Shown piece after piece: positions 30,008-42,800 of a stretch of DNA of 64,000 nt (positions are counted from its first letter, which is position 1; the number at the start of each line of letters is the position of its first letter). The notes beneath the pieces are model-generated. The model did no database searches. It was not told the origin of the DNA and worked only from the letters and a program-made list of their open reading frames with translations. The position numbers were made by a program, and so were the translations under genes. The DNA is from Acanthopleura granulata (lineage: Eukaryota > Mollusca > Polyplacophora > Chitonida > Chitonidae), in assembly GCA_016165875.1 (NCBI GenBank), contig JABBOT010000002.1, forward strand, positions 1,761,540-1,825,539, read 5' to 3'.

Positions 30008-33000
30008 GGTCTCACTTGTTTATCGCCTTTATTTTTCCTTCACTGTAGTGTCCATCCGCCCTTCAGCTATTACCTGGATAACCCGGATTACTCGAAAAAC
30101 GCATGTCCCCGGTACGTTTCTCTTCCACTCTCAAAAAGTTCCTGAGAAGTCTGAGTATAACAGGGCTGAAACTGTTTCCATTGCGTACGTGCCACAGTCT
30201 CACATAGATACCCAGGGTCTGAACTTAAACCAGGACTCCACGCATACAGTGGAAACTAAACTCCTCCCACCTTTCGTATTGCCCCAGGGCCAACTGGAAC
30301 CAGAATACTGTTAACCCCGTGGGGTTTTGCTCCAGTAGTCACCAGAGAAGGTTGTGGGTTCCGGGTATGCTTTACCCCGGTAGCCAGTCTGGGTTACATG
30401 TCCTCTCGCGCCCTCCAACGAAAACGATGTTCGTCTGTTGACATGAATAGTTTATGGGCCGGACAAAGCATCCAAGTCGTCTGTACAACAGTTTCTTTCA
30501 ACAGCCGGCGCAGTCAGATATTTGATAGAAATTCGTGTAGCATTTGTCGTCGTCCGCTCGTCTCTCACGTGTATTTGCTTTCATGAGACGAACACTATTG
30601 TTCCGGCCGATTTAACCTACCAGGTAGTCTCTGAAGAAGGGCCTTTAAACATTATCAATGTACATATCTATACATAACAGGTCCGGGCCCGACGTTACCT
30701 GTCAATTGACCGCAGGGACTACATAGGCTGTGCTGTGTAGCACCGCCCGTCCCCCTTCTCAGAACCCTGGACAGAGAACACAGGACAGAAGTCCGATCAT
30801 CGGACTAAAATGTCGATACGACTGTGGAATTCCATGCAATAACCGGGTTATAACTGAACACTGGACCTGCTGAATAGGCATACAGACCTGTCGCTGGTAT
30901 AAATAGGCTCACGTGGGACGGGGGCCAGAGATACAAATGTTCATATGGCTGAGTCGCGATGTTAACAGAGATCTAAAAACTCAGAGATTTTATTGATTGG
31001 TATATGGACTAATTGAGGCATAAAGACTCATTCCGGGAGACCTGCAGGAAACATTGCCATTATGAACAATTAAGAACAAGGAAATGTGTAATGAGATGGG
31101 TTGGGGTGCAAAGTGGCATGGGGAGGGGGCGTGGTGGAGGTGGGGGTGAGGACACAGTGATCAAGTATTTCAGTGACGCCCAGTAATAGAGGGTGTTCAG
31201 ATGCCCATGACTGTAGCTATGTTTCCCATTTCCGAATTCAGAGGCATTTGGCTGATAGCACGAAGCTAAATACATGCGCCGATTGCTTCTTTTATTGGTC
31301 AAGTGTAGTTTCTCCTAACCCTCAAGTGGCTTCGTTCGATTAATCAGCAGCCAAAACATCTGCTCGTCATTTTCCTTCACTTCCAATGGATGTGACCCAC
31401 AGATGTAATGCTACTTGTTAAGAAAAGCAAAACAATACGCATAGATGTATCGAATATTTCATTTGGCAATGTAAGAAAGAAGACCTTACAGAAGTTTTTT
31501 TTTCCATTTGCATTTGCCGATCATTTATTCTGAAGAAGAAAATATCAACAGTTAAATATCTATATAGTATGCTGATAAAGTTAAACTACTAATTATTTCA
31601 AAGTTTTCATTTTAATCAAATTTAAGACTTTTCTATCTCATATACACACGCCTGCATTCTTACGCTCTGAACTGTCAGTTAACAAAGGACAAAAAAGCAT
31701 AAAATCAACAATGGACCCCCTTTGGAGCACATGAACAATACTGTATTTAAAGCTGATTGGATCAACCTCTTAACTGTCCAGCTGACCATAACGATGAACC
31801 AACTGGACATCAACTGCATATGGGAACCTTTCCTGCCTAAAGTACTGGTATATATCGAGCCAAGATTGTGCAGTCTCTTGTGTTCATTCCTGCCATTGCG
31901 ATGACGGTTTGTGGGCAAACTGCTAACACATTGCCCATGCATTGCAAGAGAACTATCGTCAGTTCCCGTCTAAGCCGTAGTGGCCATTGTGCGGGGAATT
32001 GGCATATCCCATTGCATAAAGGTAAATAGAGAGAAAGAACATACCAATGGTATTGTTGATATCGTGGATCAGAAGAGAGGACTGGTGTATTACCCACAAG
32101 GTGTTTGATGATAACGGTCATAGGTCGCTTTATTGACAGATTAAAAGCATATATTCACAATTATCAGGCTGTCAGGGTCAGTTACCATGCCGATTACTTC
32201 AACTTTCTCAGCTTAACCATAATCTTATTCAGTGGAAACATATTGGAGAAAAGTAAGTGGGGAGCTCTATAAATGTTGTATACATCATCTTCGCCTGGCG
32301 TTGATTTACAGTTTATGCATCTTACTATATGCCAATCTTCCCATCTAAATCGTGTAATGATTTGCACAGGAAAACGATGTTCTTATCATTTTAATAGCAG
32401 TAGCAAATTTACATTTTACACTCATAATGTGGTATAGATATGTACATGTAGTTATAATTTAGTGTATAGACTGCAAACACGTATTTATTGATTTATTTAT
32501 TTATTTATTTTTAAATACATTATATAATAAACTAAATGCACCAACCACATTACAACCCCTTTCCTTTTTTAAAGGCTAAAGAATAATTCATTGATTTAAA
32601 ATAATTCATTTTTCAGCATGTTTTGTATTCACCAATTTCCAGGATGCGCTTAATAATCTATTACTTAATAATCTATGTTGTGTCATGGTCCTAAAACTAA
32701 ACAAACGAAACAATATGAATACGTCTCAAAGCGCGAGTCTGCCTCAAAAATGAGCATGTTGTCCGACATTCGCACATAACTCGTGAACCTTGAAGAGGCA
32801 TTCACAATCGATAATCGATAAAATCCATTTCCAAAACAGGGTACAACATCATTTCCTAAACCTAAGCATGACATTTGATTCAGATTTAATGCTCGTTTAG
32901 CCCGTGAATAATGCCCAGGCATAATACAAATACCGGTATCTGCACCAAGCTTTGATTGCAGTTGCTCACAGAAGCATCATGTTGATGTAACAAATATGCC

Positions 33001-33059
33001 TATACACCCACTATAGGCCGCGGTTTGTAAGTGGAATTAGATACATGTCAGTTTTGAAA

Positions 33060-33245
33060 CAGATCCCCACACCGAGGTCTTAAACGCTCTGTCCGTATAT
33101 TTGCCAGCCAGCTCATGCTGGCTTCCTCTATAGGACCGTACGTGGGAAAGTCCACTAGTAACCTGAGGATTTCGCGGGTTTCCCCCGGTCTCTGTACGGT
33201 TTCCTCCCACCATTTAATACACCGATCAAATAAATAAACAAATAT
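33060..33245 (+). mobile_element. SINE fragment
   Basis: Core AGCTCATGCTGGCTTCCTCT, GTACGTGGGAAAGTCC, CCTGAGGATTTCGCGGGTTT and GGTTTCCTCCCACCAT is followed directly by an AAATAAATAAAC tail. The usual TGAAATATTCTTGAG segment is deleted. Confidence 0.75.
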
Positions 33246-35329
33246 TTGCCAAGCACTGTAAGTAAAATGTAAGAGTGGATTATCCTGTACAGATTTAGTT
33301 TTTGAAATCGATAACGTAAGTAGCTGTATGGAAATCATCACATGTTACACAGGATCAAACAAGTGCATGCTAAAAGGTGAGATGTGTCTGCGCCACGCAA
33401 ATGGGGCTCACCTCGGTATATTACTATCCAGATAATTCAGTAGGCTTCACAATTTAAAATTGAAGTTATTTATTTTGTCACAAAATTCCGCGTGAAAGGA
33501 GACCCGTGTCATCCTTGCACAGATATAGGTTCAAGTATAAGAAATACCATCGGGAATATTTGCTATCTCTTAAATCCGGCCAAGGCAGATAGATTTCGCG
33601 AACCACCTCGGCAATTAATACGGGGATTGTTTAACACTGATAGGTCATCAGTATATATACCTCGTGGAGAATGAAAATACATGAAGCTCTAAAACTACCG
33701 TATTATATTTAAGTAATTTCTGCATTAAGGGCGTATCACTGTACACAAACAGTCTTCAAGAGGCCTTGAAGGAAGTGAGCGGGTACAGAAAAAAGAGACA
33801 TTATAGGAACAACTCGAATGTATATCTAGCATATGTAAAGTTTTACGATTGTGGTACTTCGCGTATTCGTATCTGTACCAAAACCTTTTCGCTGTCTCTG
33901 TTTAGAGTGCAGACATTTCTCAGGAGGTCTTTTAGTGCACAATCCTGCCCATAGAAGTACAGTGGCTAAGCACCCCAATACAAACCTTTGAAGGATCAAG
34001 GTGAAATGTAGTAGCCAAACTTTTGCCACCTGCGCTGGTCTCAGGTGTAACAGTCCCTTTTCCGTTTGCGGTACAGTTTACCTTCGTTGTTCAGGTTTAC
34101 ATACTTACGAATCTGTAACCGTGAGCGAGATGTACGCTGTCGGCCTCTGAAGGTTTTCAGTTATTTTTTGCGACTAACAGAGGTTTACCAAAACGGTGAA
34201 GTACCTAACAGTTTTTTTTTGAAAGCCATGCGCAGCAAAGTAATGTTTTGTAACTTATTTTATACTTGTGTTTACTGCTATTGATGAATATTCGTAACTT
34301 TTGTGTACCAGTGTTTTAATGTGGAAATTTGTTGTCACAGCGATGGTTTTTCGAGTGAAGGGGAGAGAACACCACGTAAAGCGCTGAACTGTAAACTAGG
34401 ATCCCATTATTTTAATACGTATTTTATTTCTTGTTTTCAGTCAATCTTATACCCTGATACTCTGATTCCCCGATTCTCTGAATCTCCGATTCCTTGATTC
34501 TTTGAACCTCTTTCTGATACTGAAACTGAAACTGAGATGGTGTAAAACTTTGTCACTGGGCATCGAAATAAAGATGATCGGTATCACTAATCAGCATTGG
34601 CGCTCATCCTCGTTATTCAGTCTACAATGTCTAAACTTCTATAAAACGTAACAACAGTTCACACTGAAAGCCCCTAACCTTAAGAGCAATATTTTCTCCT
34701 TGTCAGCCTTTCAGAATTATATATGTATATTATATAATTCTGAACTCTGACGGTTTTATCTGTTCTTGCACTTGTACAAGCCTGTACACGTAGCCTATCG
34801 AGAGGGCAACACGAGCTATGGAGTCTGGATTGCCGCTATTGGTTGCGTTTGTAGCCTGGCTTACATCTAGTCAGGCATTTAAGCGTTATACTGCGAGCAT
34901 TACATTACAATACTTTGTACATGCAAATAAAACGCATATTATTCTTGTACAGCATATTTGGGAAAGATAATAACTTTGCTACCATATATAAATACTAAAA
35001 ATTCCTGATAAGCTGGGTATACATCAGGAAATATACACAAATACATTTCTTTCACGTACAAACAATTACTCATACTTCTTGGAAAACTCTTATGTTATTC
35101 TTTACCCAGTAGTTTGAAGTTAGACATGCACTGAGCTTTGGAAATATGAAAACAAAACCATGTTTTTCAGTTCCAGTATTCAGTATCAATACTGCATACG
35201 CCTCACTAAAATACTTGTTCATTTACAATTTTCCTCTCTCTCTCATCTCCCACATCTTGTGAAAATGTCTCTTTGACATCAATAACAAGCAGTAGTTTCA
35301 TACTCATCTTACTGACAATGGCATAAATA

Positions 35330-36060
35330 TTATTCAAAACTTAGGCGTCGAAACCAACATTCGCATACCAGCCGTCAACCAAAATAGGCGTTTCGGGTAC
35401 GTGAATAATCGAAAGAAACAAATGATAGACTGAGTAGTACAACTGGGTTCCGGCGATCTCCGGGCTAGGGCATGTATAAGCATCGTGTTGAATATAATTG
35501 ACACGTTGGAGGAAGAGCTGCAATCAAAGCATAACCGAGATACATATTTTTGATTATGACCACAACTCATGATCTATCGTGATACATGATGTGAATTAAA
35601 TTTACTCTTATATTTCCTTGCTTCTAATTTTTCCAACATGAGTGGAGATTCTGACGAGCTACGCAAAAAGGGTCCGAATAGCAGTAAAAACGCATTGTTT
35701 CCTGCTGTGATGCCGCGGTGCTTGTGTACTACCTCAGTGTTTTCTGAGCACACATACACCCAAAGGTGTGACGTACTACCGGTAAAGAACAACGGAGCAC
35801 ACAGCTTTGGGCCCTTCTGTTAAAGGTGAGAAGGGGGTTTACAAGTTCACCCTTAAAAACTGATGGCCGCTTCTTTAGCGTAACTTTCTTACTTAATATA
35901 CTTTCTTATTTCCTTGTCGGTTTGTGTTGAACGTTGTTTTGGAAATTGGTCTTATGATTATTGTCCTGGAAAGACCATTATGGTTGACGTCTCGTATATA
36001 AACGTCAGAGACGCGGTCTAGATACATATCTTGGTTGATTGTCTCAACCAGACGTCGTTG
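35330..36060 (+). repeat. Mosaic interspersed repeat
   Basis: Sections match other places: 35350-35400 (GACATTCG..TGCCAGCC.TCAAC) resembles 42425-42475; 35700-35800 (GTACTACC..AGTGTTTT.TGAG...GTGTGACGT) resembles 42115-42185; 35880-36000 resembles 51985-52090 (AACGTTGTTTTGGAAA.TGGT). It is an old dispersed element with no coding capacity that I can support. Confidence 0.5.
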
Positions 36061-36079
36061 AAAACACACCACCCATGTT

Positions 36080-36420
36080 TTGCATTGTTTTCATGTAGTT
36101 GTTTATTAAATGTGATGACATTACCGTATTTCTAGTGATTCTAGAGCAGTGACGTGTAATCAATTACAATTAATATCAATACCAGTGCACTTATATAGTG
36201 AATACTGCGTCAGCCCTGATGGTGATATAGGACGTGTAAGGGTTACGTTTGAAACATTTTCATCAACAGTTTAGAATAAGACCATGCGGTAAACTGACAG
36301 AAGAAGCCAAATTCATCCCGTTACGTTTGTAACCGCGCATGCATTTGTCAACTCTCATTGTGGTCACTGCCCTGGTTTTATACTCTCCATGCTGTAGTGC
36401 TTTATATTCTTTATGGAATA
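36080..36420 (+). repeat. Dispersed repeat R1, copy 1
   Basis: It shares a left part (TTTTGCATTGTTTTCATGT, GTGACGTGTA) and a right part (GGTAAACTGACAG, GTCACTGCCCTGGTTTTATA, CATGCTGTAG) with the copies near 54.6-54.9, 54.1-54.4, 46.7-47.0 and 43.2-44.2 kb. Confidence 0.65.
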
Positions 36421-36768
36421 AACCGGGTGCACGTCTTTGTTGAAATAAAATCGACTGATTCACCGAGAATAGCTATGACCTACTTGACGTAATTAGCTCC
36501 GTCAAACTTGGCGACTTTTTGACTTTATATACAGAATCCATACTGATATAGATCCCAAAATTGTGAGGAGGGAAACCCAGAACATATGAATTTTGAAGAG
36601 GAAACTATCGTAAGCTTGAAAACAGCAAACCTTTCTAGGAAAATCGAGTGTTAACTGTGCTACAACAGCCTTCTCATCGCCTTTGCCCCCTAATTTTGTG
36701 TAAGTCTGTGTGATCTATATGAATACTGCGCCATTGGTGACGTACCGGAACTTTTAGGACAGTTGGCC

Positions 36769-36862
36769 ATGGGTCTGTTTAGCATCAAGTATGTCCGCAG
36801 ATACACTTTATTCTGGTCGACTCTCATCTGCTTACAACTCATATTACACGTCAATGACGCAC
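36769..36862 (+). CDS. Gene B exon 1: signal peptide
   Basis: MGLFSIKYVRRYTLFWSTLI then CLQLILHVNDA, ending one base into the next codon before GTAAGT (phase 1). A basic n-region and hydrophobic core are clear. It is distinct from gene C's exon 1 at the nucleotide level. Confidence 0.78.
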
Positions 36863-39800
36863 GTAAGTTCCATCCCCTGGCCCTCGCCTCCACCCCAGCC
36901 CAAAAGACATCGGTTCTGCAATAGTCTTGTGTCTTATTTATACTTTGTAAATATTTTAAGTGAACAGGAGTTTGTTAAACGTGATGACAACTCAGGAGTT
37001 TTTAGTAATTCCACACCAGTGATGCCTAATAAATCCCTGTATTTCAACCTGTATAATTCTACTTATGCCAAGGGGCTACAGAGGGTTTGTGTCCGACCAT
37101 TTACGTGAACATTTAAAGTAAAACCCTAACTGAGGTAGATTGGCAAGAGTCTTGAATTCATAGTCTGTAGGTGACTGTGGCTATTTGCCAGTTATCATTC
37201 TGTCGTGGCTGCTCTGGATTTCTCCTCTTTCTTGCATGTAGTGTTTTTGTTTACTATACATTATGTGTTAGCTTTACAATATATTTCTCAGGTAAACACC
37301 ACTTCTCATTGTTCGTGATGACGCACTAATCGGGATACAGTTCACATAATGTGAAATCCGGTTCTAATGTAAATTGTCTTAAAAAAAAACAAAACAAAAA
37401 AAACAGGGCCATCATGTGAAGATGGGTCTGTCTGATTAAATAAAAATCTCGCTATAAAGCTTACACAAACCTAAATCTATAGACAGGTAAAAAATCATGA
37501 GACCTATTTCCAACAACAACGTTCAACACAAGCCACAGAAGAGTTGGGAAATTATATAAAGTAAGAAACTAGGATGGATTCATTTAAATTAGAAATGCAG
37601 TCAACAGTTTTTAATAACCTCAGAAAAAAGAAAGAAGAATGTTTCGTTAGTTGCCATTATAGAAAACGTGTAAATCTCAGCTGCGCTTGGGTTACAACTC
37701 TGTGTATCCAACTTGTACGACATGGTATGGTATGGTATGAAAGGGCTTCGCCTTTCAAACTTGAGACCAAATACGAAATGTCTGTATCGACAGTGACACT
37801 AAATGTATTTTCAACTAAATTCGATATATGTATTATTTATATAAGTTTTTTTTTCAACAAACGTCGCTTTCTCGAATCTGGCATGTATATGGAAGCGATG
37901 GATTCAGTCCGACGTTCTCTCAGGCTCTTGTTTGGTTACCGAAGAGGTGGGACTGGGGTCGATTCCACAACTTGGCAACTTTTGACTTAAATCAAAACCG
38001 TTAAACTCAATTTCACAGTTTATTTGACACTTACTGGTTTCTTTTGTAATAATACAAAAGACTACAGCACTGAGAGTATAACCAGAACAGCGACTACACT
38101 GCGATAGTTGGCAAATGGTCACACGATTTTTTGAATGCTGTTTCGTTCTCAGTTACCAGCACACTAGTAAAAACAAATTTCGAATAAAAAGGAGCATGCA
38201 AAAGGTGAAGACGGCTTAATTTGGGTGTAAGAACGTGATAACCATTCGATAAACGTGATAACCATACGTGATGAAGGTGGATTTAAGGGAGATAACTCCG
38301 TACTGATCACCAACTGAATTGACTCTGTGGGAACCCCGCTAAATTACACTGAACGTGTATTAGCTAAACCCAGGCTATAGTGATAATGATGTATCATCGG
38401 GATGATGATTTGTATCAGCCATTTGTAGCCAAAGTGGATTGACATATTTATCATTATTTTGGCCGAACTCAAAGGTATTTCACACAAATGAATGACGGCG
38501 GTAAGGTGTATGGCTAGAGGACACTCCGAGAAAACCACAGACCTAAACCGACTGACTTAAAGCCGCGGTTAAGCCGGGAAGATCAACTTTCAAACACTAA
38601 ACCTAATTAGGCAAGATTTCGGCGAAAGCAGCACGTTAGGAAAATGAATTTGCGAGGCGATGTACATGGACAGCGCTTTGAGAACTGAAAGAGTATATAT
38701 TATACACCTGGAAAAAAGGTTGTGTCTGCCCAACATAATACTGTATTGGTTGATCGGGTAATATTGAACGGCACTCTGGACAATAATTTTAGGCCTTATG
38801 GTCAGGCGGTTTGCAGTTTCAGTTTATACTTTATAATATCAGTGAGCACTGAAGGCCAAACTGTATGGAAATATGATAAAACAGTAAAAATAGAATATAC
38901 AGGATAAAAGTGATTACATTTCTATGATAAGTGGTGATATTTTGGAAGTGTATCCCAAATTTGCAGACGTCGAAACTTACATCGACATAGGAGTATGGAA
39001 GTTTTGCCGAAATTGCAGTTGCTGAACCTATTGTAAAGACCATCAAAGTATGGCTGACAATGACACTTGGAGAGGAGGAATGAAAATGAATAAGAAAAAA
39101 AAATCGAAAAAATGAAAAAAAAAAACAAAAAACAAACAAACAAAAAAAAAAAAAAAAAAAAGAAGCCCATACAAAGTAATTTTTCACCAACAGGGTACGG
39201 ATATTCTGGACGACATATGTCGAAGTCATAACTCAGGCTGACGTATCCCTGCCGCGCCAAAATAAAAACAACAGCAACCAAAAAAAAAAAGAAAAAATGC
39301 TGATCCTTCAAAAATTCAGTTGAATAAACTTCTCCTTTGAACTGTATGTAATCCCAATCAAGGCTACTAAAACCTGTAGTTTTTACACAAACATCTCTCA
39401 GTGTTTCTTCCGTGGATAGGCTTTCGTGGTGTAAGTTTAATATTCTTATGCGTAAAAAATTCAAATCAATATATGTAACGACTCTGCCCGGGTATATGCG
39501 CACTGATATAAGCCTAAAAAGAAACAACATTATTGAGTTATATAATTTGGAGTAGGAAATTTGTGGGCGTATTTAATTATACTGTCAACACTAAAAAACT
39601 ACAAATCCTGCCATTCTTAATTTGAATACCCAGATCACGCCTTCACACGTAATCACACCTTTGCGCACACAAATGCATCGGTTAGTTTTGAGTATTTCGT
39701 TTTCGTTAACAGGTTATATAGGCGATGTCTGCTCACAAGTTGGCCAATCCGTCACCATTTCCTGTGAACAAGACGAGATTATCAGAATGCATCAGACTAT

Positions 39801-42800
39801 GTTGTCTGCGGTCAACATCGTTGCTGGCCAACCTATCATCTGTGAGAGTCCAGATAAAAACAACTATTGCCGGGCGCCGACAAACCGGTCTGATCTGGAA
39901 TTCATGGGACGTCAGTCGTCGTCATATCCTATCCAGGCTGAGGATCTGAACACCCATCCGGAGAGGAAGGGAGACTGCTACCCCGGCGTCCGTGCAAACC
40001 TCGCTCAAGTCTTCTATGAATGTGTTCCAGGTAAACCTCACTATCCATAGTCGTCCAGTTATTTAATTTGCTGGCATGATTGACACCATTCTTTGGACAA
40101 TAATGGACTTGCCAGATGTTATATATTTCATACACAACACACGGCGGTTTTAAAGCAGTGCCGATGAGAAACACATTTTTAACTTCGATCGCTTCATGCA
40201 TAACCTTTGGCCAACAGATGCAATTATTAGAAAGATCGATTGCCAGTTACTGCAAGAAAGTTTATCTTTAGTCTTTCAAAAAAATCTCTTAATACTCTTG
40301 ATTGCCAGCCTTGCAGCCCATACGACCAAACGGCATTATATATTGGTTGTACATATATTCAGTGTCAAACATACAATGGTATTTATATGAGGCTTAAGGC
40401 GCCAAAGAAATAAACTAAATAAATCATTCCCGTGTTAATACCACTGGCACTCTTCTAATTAAGGGGAAAATAAGCTGCTATACTGCCTAACAGTAACTTT
40501 ATCATTATATCCCAGTGTCCTTAAAATGATATATTAACGTCTAGTTCACACTATTTCAGCCAAATCTGGTTACCTCCAGAGCGTCTGTTCTGATATTCTT
40601 TGGGAGAACGAAGTGACCGGTTACCTCACCAGTCCCTACTTCCTCAGTACCTATCCCAACAATGAGCGGGACTTGGAATGTCATTGTGAGCTGCGGCCTG
40701 ACGAGAGATCACGTGTGGAGCTGACAGGGTTGCTAATGAACCCTAGCTCTTCAGGGTTAAGATGGAGCGTGGAAGCAGAAACTGAATCAGGCTCTGTCCA
40801 TAACCCGTCCACTCAGTTCTACGCCAGCCGTGAGTTTCGACACTTGGGAGGAGGCAGAATTACCTTGAGATTCCGAAGCGAAGGATCAGGACAACAGCTA
40901 CCTGTACGGCAAGAGTCGCCTGCAGGTTTTTGGCTCGAATACAAAGGTATGGCTGAGAACAAATTCCAAATGTCAAAATCAGTTTAAATACAAAACTAAC
41001 TGCAGAGCCAGACTTAATGGCAGATCTAATCACCCCTCTGACAACTGTCCTTTCATGAAATCTAGTCGTCATGATAATAGGCCGGAATTCATACACGACT
41101 CGCCACCAATCCGAATGAATGTTCTTGATCAATGATCTCATGATCAGTTTCCAAAATAAGGTTCGACACAAACCACCACAGAACTAAGAAAGAAAACAAA
41201 AATTAGGCAGTCATATAAAAATTTACAGTGAATAGTTCTGATTGATTGACAGGTATATCCAAGGAATGTTCTAGGCATGAAAATTTAATCATTATCCATG
41301 CATATCGTGCATGAACCATGATCGTATATGGAAGGTTTAATTACCAATATCACAAATGAACCTATTTCTCTTGTCGTAAAGGCGACATGACAGAAATGTC
41401 TGACCATCACAAGCTGGTTTTCTGGACCGTGGAAATTTTTTGAACCAATAATTGGCGTTTTGTTTTTTTATTGTTAATAGTTTGGCGAAACTAAAGAAAA
41501 TGTGCTGAAATTTAGTGAATTTGTTGCTTCTGTATCCATAGGCGTCTTAAGCAACAAATCTACGTCGCTTCCTAGATCTGCAACCCAGCCTGGTAGAGTC
41601 ACCATTAAATGTAATGACCCTTACAGGAAGTGGCGTCACGTACGTGAGTACACTGGCGAGGCATCATTTCTATGTATGTTTTAACCTAAGGGACAAGGGA
41701 ATATTTGCTAACGGGGGAAACAGGGGGGAGGGGACGGAGGATTCGGAATTTCATTTCTAATTTTCACGCCAAAATGTTTTTCATTCACACATTTATATAG
41801 CACCCCATATTTCTGCCACCACGAAAGAAAGTTAATTTCCAATAACAGTCAAGTCAAATAAAAGAAGAATTCCTGACTGTTTATGTGTCCAACCCCAGTG
41901 TACTTCATACCCTGTATACAGCACCCCATTTGGTTTGGATTTTATTTATGTTCTCAAAAATATTGACGTGTTTTTTTTTAGACAAATTTCGATTTACACT
42001 GGTTCTCCCTCCTTCATAAGTATTGCTCGGTCACCGGATGTATAATGTAAACAGTTTCTGAAGTTCTTAATGGAAGACTTAATGGAAGGCTCTGACGTTT
42101 GTGATGCTGTAATACCTTTGTACTACCAAAGTGTTTTTTGAGGTCACATGCACCTAGAAGTGTGACGTTTTACCTGGAGTTAAGAATGGAGTTTTAGCCA
42201 TTGGCATTTTGTGGCAACATATCTGTGGACGCTGACATCTTGCTTAACACGAATGTCACTTCCTGCTATCCGGTTAAAGTCACTTACAAATCTGCTAGAA
42301 GCTTCAACTCAGGACTTGATCCGTCAAATTCGTAAACGATGTATAATAGGATCATGGTCAAGCTTCCTCGGGTAGTCTTCACCCGTGATCTGTTCCCCAT
42401 TGGGAAACTAAATCTAGTCGTCAAAGCAGACATTCGTATGCCAGCCCTCAACTATAATGAACGTTTCGGGTCAGTAATCGCAGGGCTAATTTTCAAAATA
42501 ACGTTCAACAGAAATGATCAAAGTTATAAAAAAATATATAAAGAAAGAAATTCTGACTGCTTCATGCAAGGGCAAGTTGTCAGCAGTTTTCAGTGATGAA
42601 AGTGCATTCGTAGCATAGATACATTAGATTCTGCGGCTTGTTAGAAGTCATTTTCTACAAGGATCCTTTATGCGGAAAGACCATTTATTTGTCTGGGAAA
42701 TGAATATATTTCATCTCATTATATATATATTTTTTTTTTGGCACAGCTGGTTTGACGGCTGGGTTGATCGGCATAGATCAACGGATACAAGATGTCTCTG

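Larger units (their letters stand above)
30008..36768. other. Divergent intergenic region between genes A and B
   Basis: Genes A (minus) and B (plus) start at its two ends, so it should hold both promoters. I found no convincing TATA box and no additional exon with family resemblance. It contains a SINE at 33060-33245, a repeat at 35330-36060 shared with 42.0-42.5 kb and 51.9-52.1 kb, and one copy of the dispersed repeat at 36080-36420. Confidence 0.5.
38128..40946 (+). repeat. Segmental duplicate, copy 1 (lectin and CUB exons of gene B)
   Basis: It matches 48967-51773 almost base for base, apart from small indels (about 10.84 kb offset on the left, 10.83 kb on the right). It covers the end of intron 1, exon 2, intron 2 and exon 3. 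Similarity stops at the exon 3 donor: intron 3 is unrelated in the two genes. Confidence 0.95.

Noticed and set aside
37574..37990. 138-codon plus-strand frame in gene B intron 1
   Set aside because: No domain, AT-rich codons, start inside intron sequence, no splice logic, and it lies next to repeats.
38922..39530. 202-codon minus-strand frame rich in Phe, and its partner at 49671-50156
   Set aside because: It is an artefact of A-rich intron sequence (poly-Phe). The frame differs between the two copies, with indels and no conserved product.
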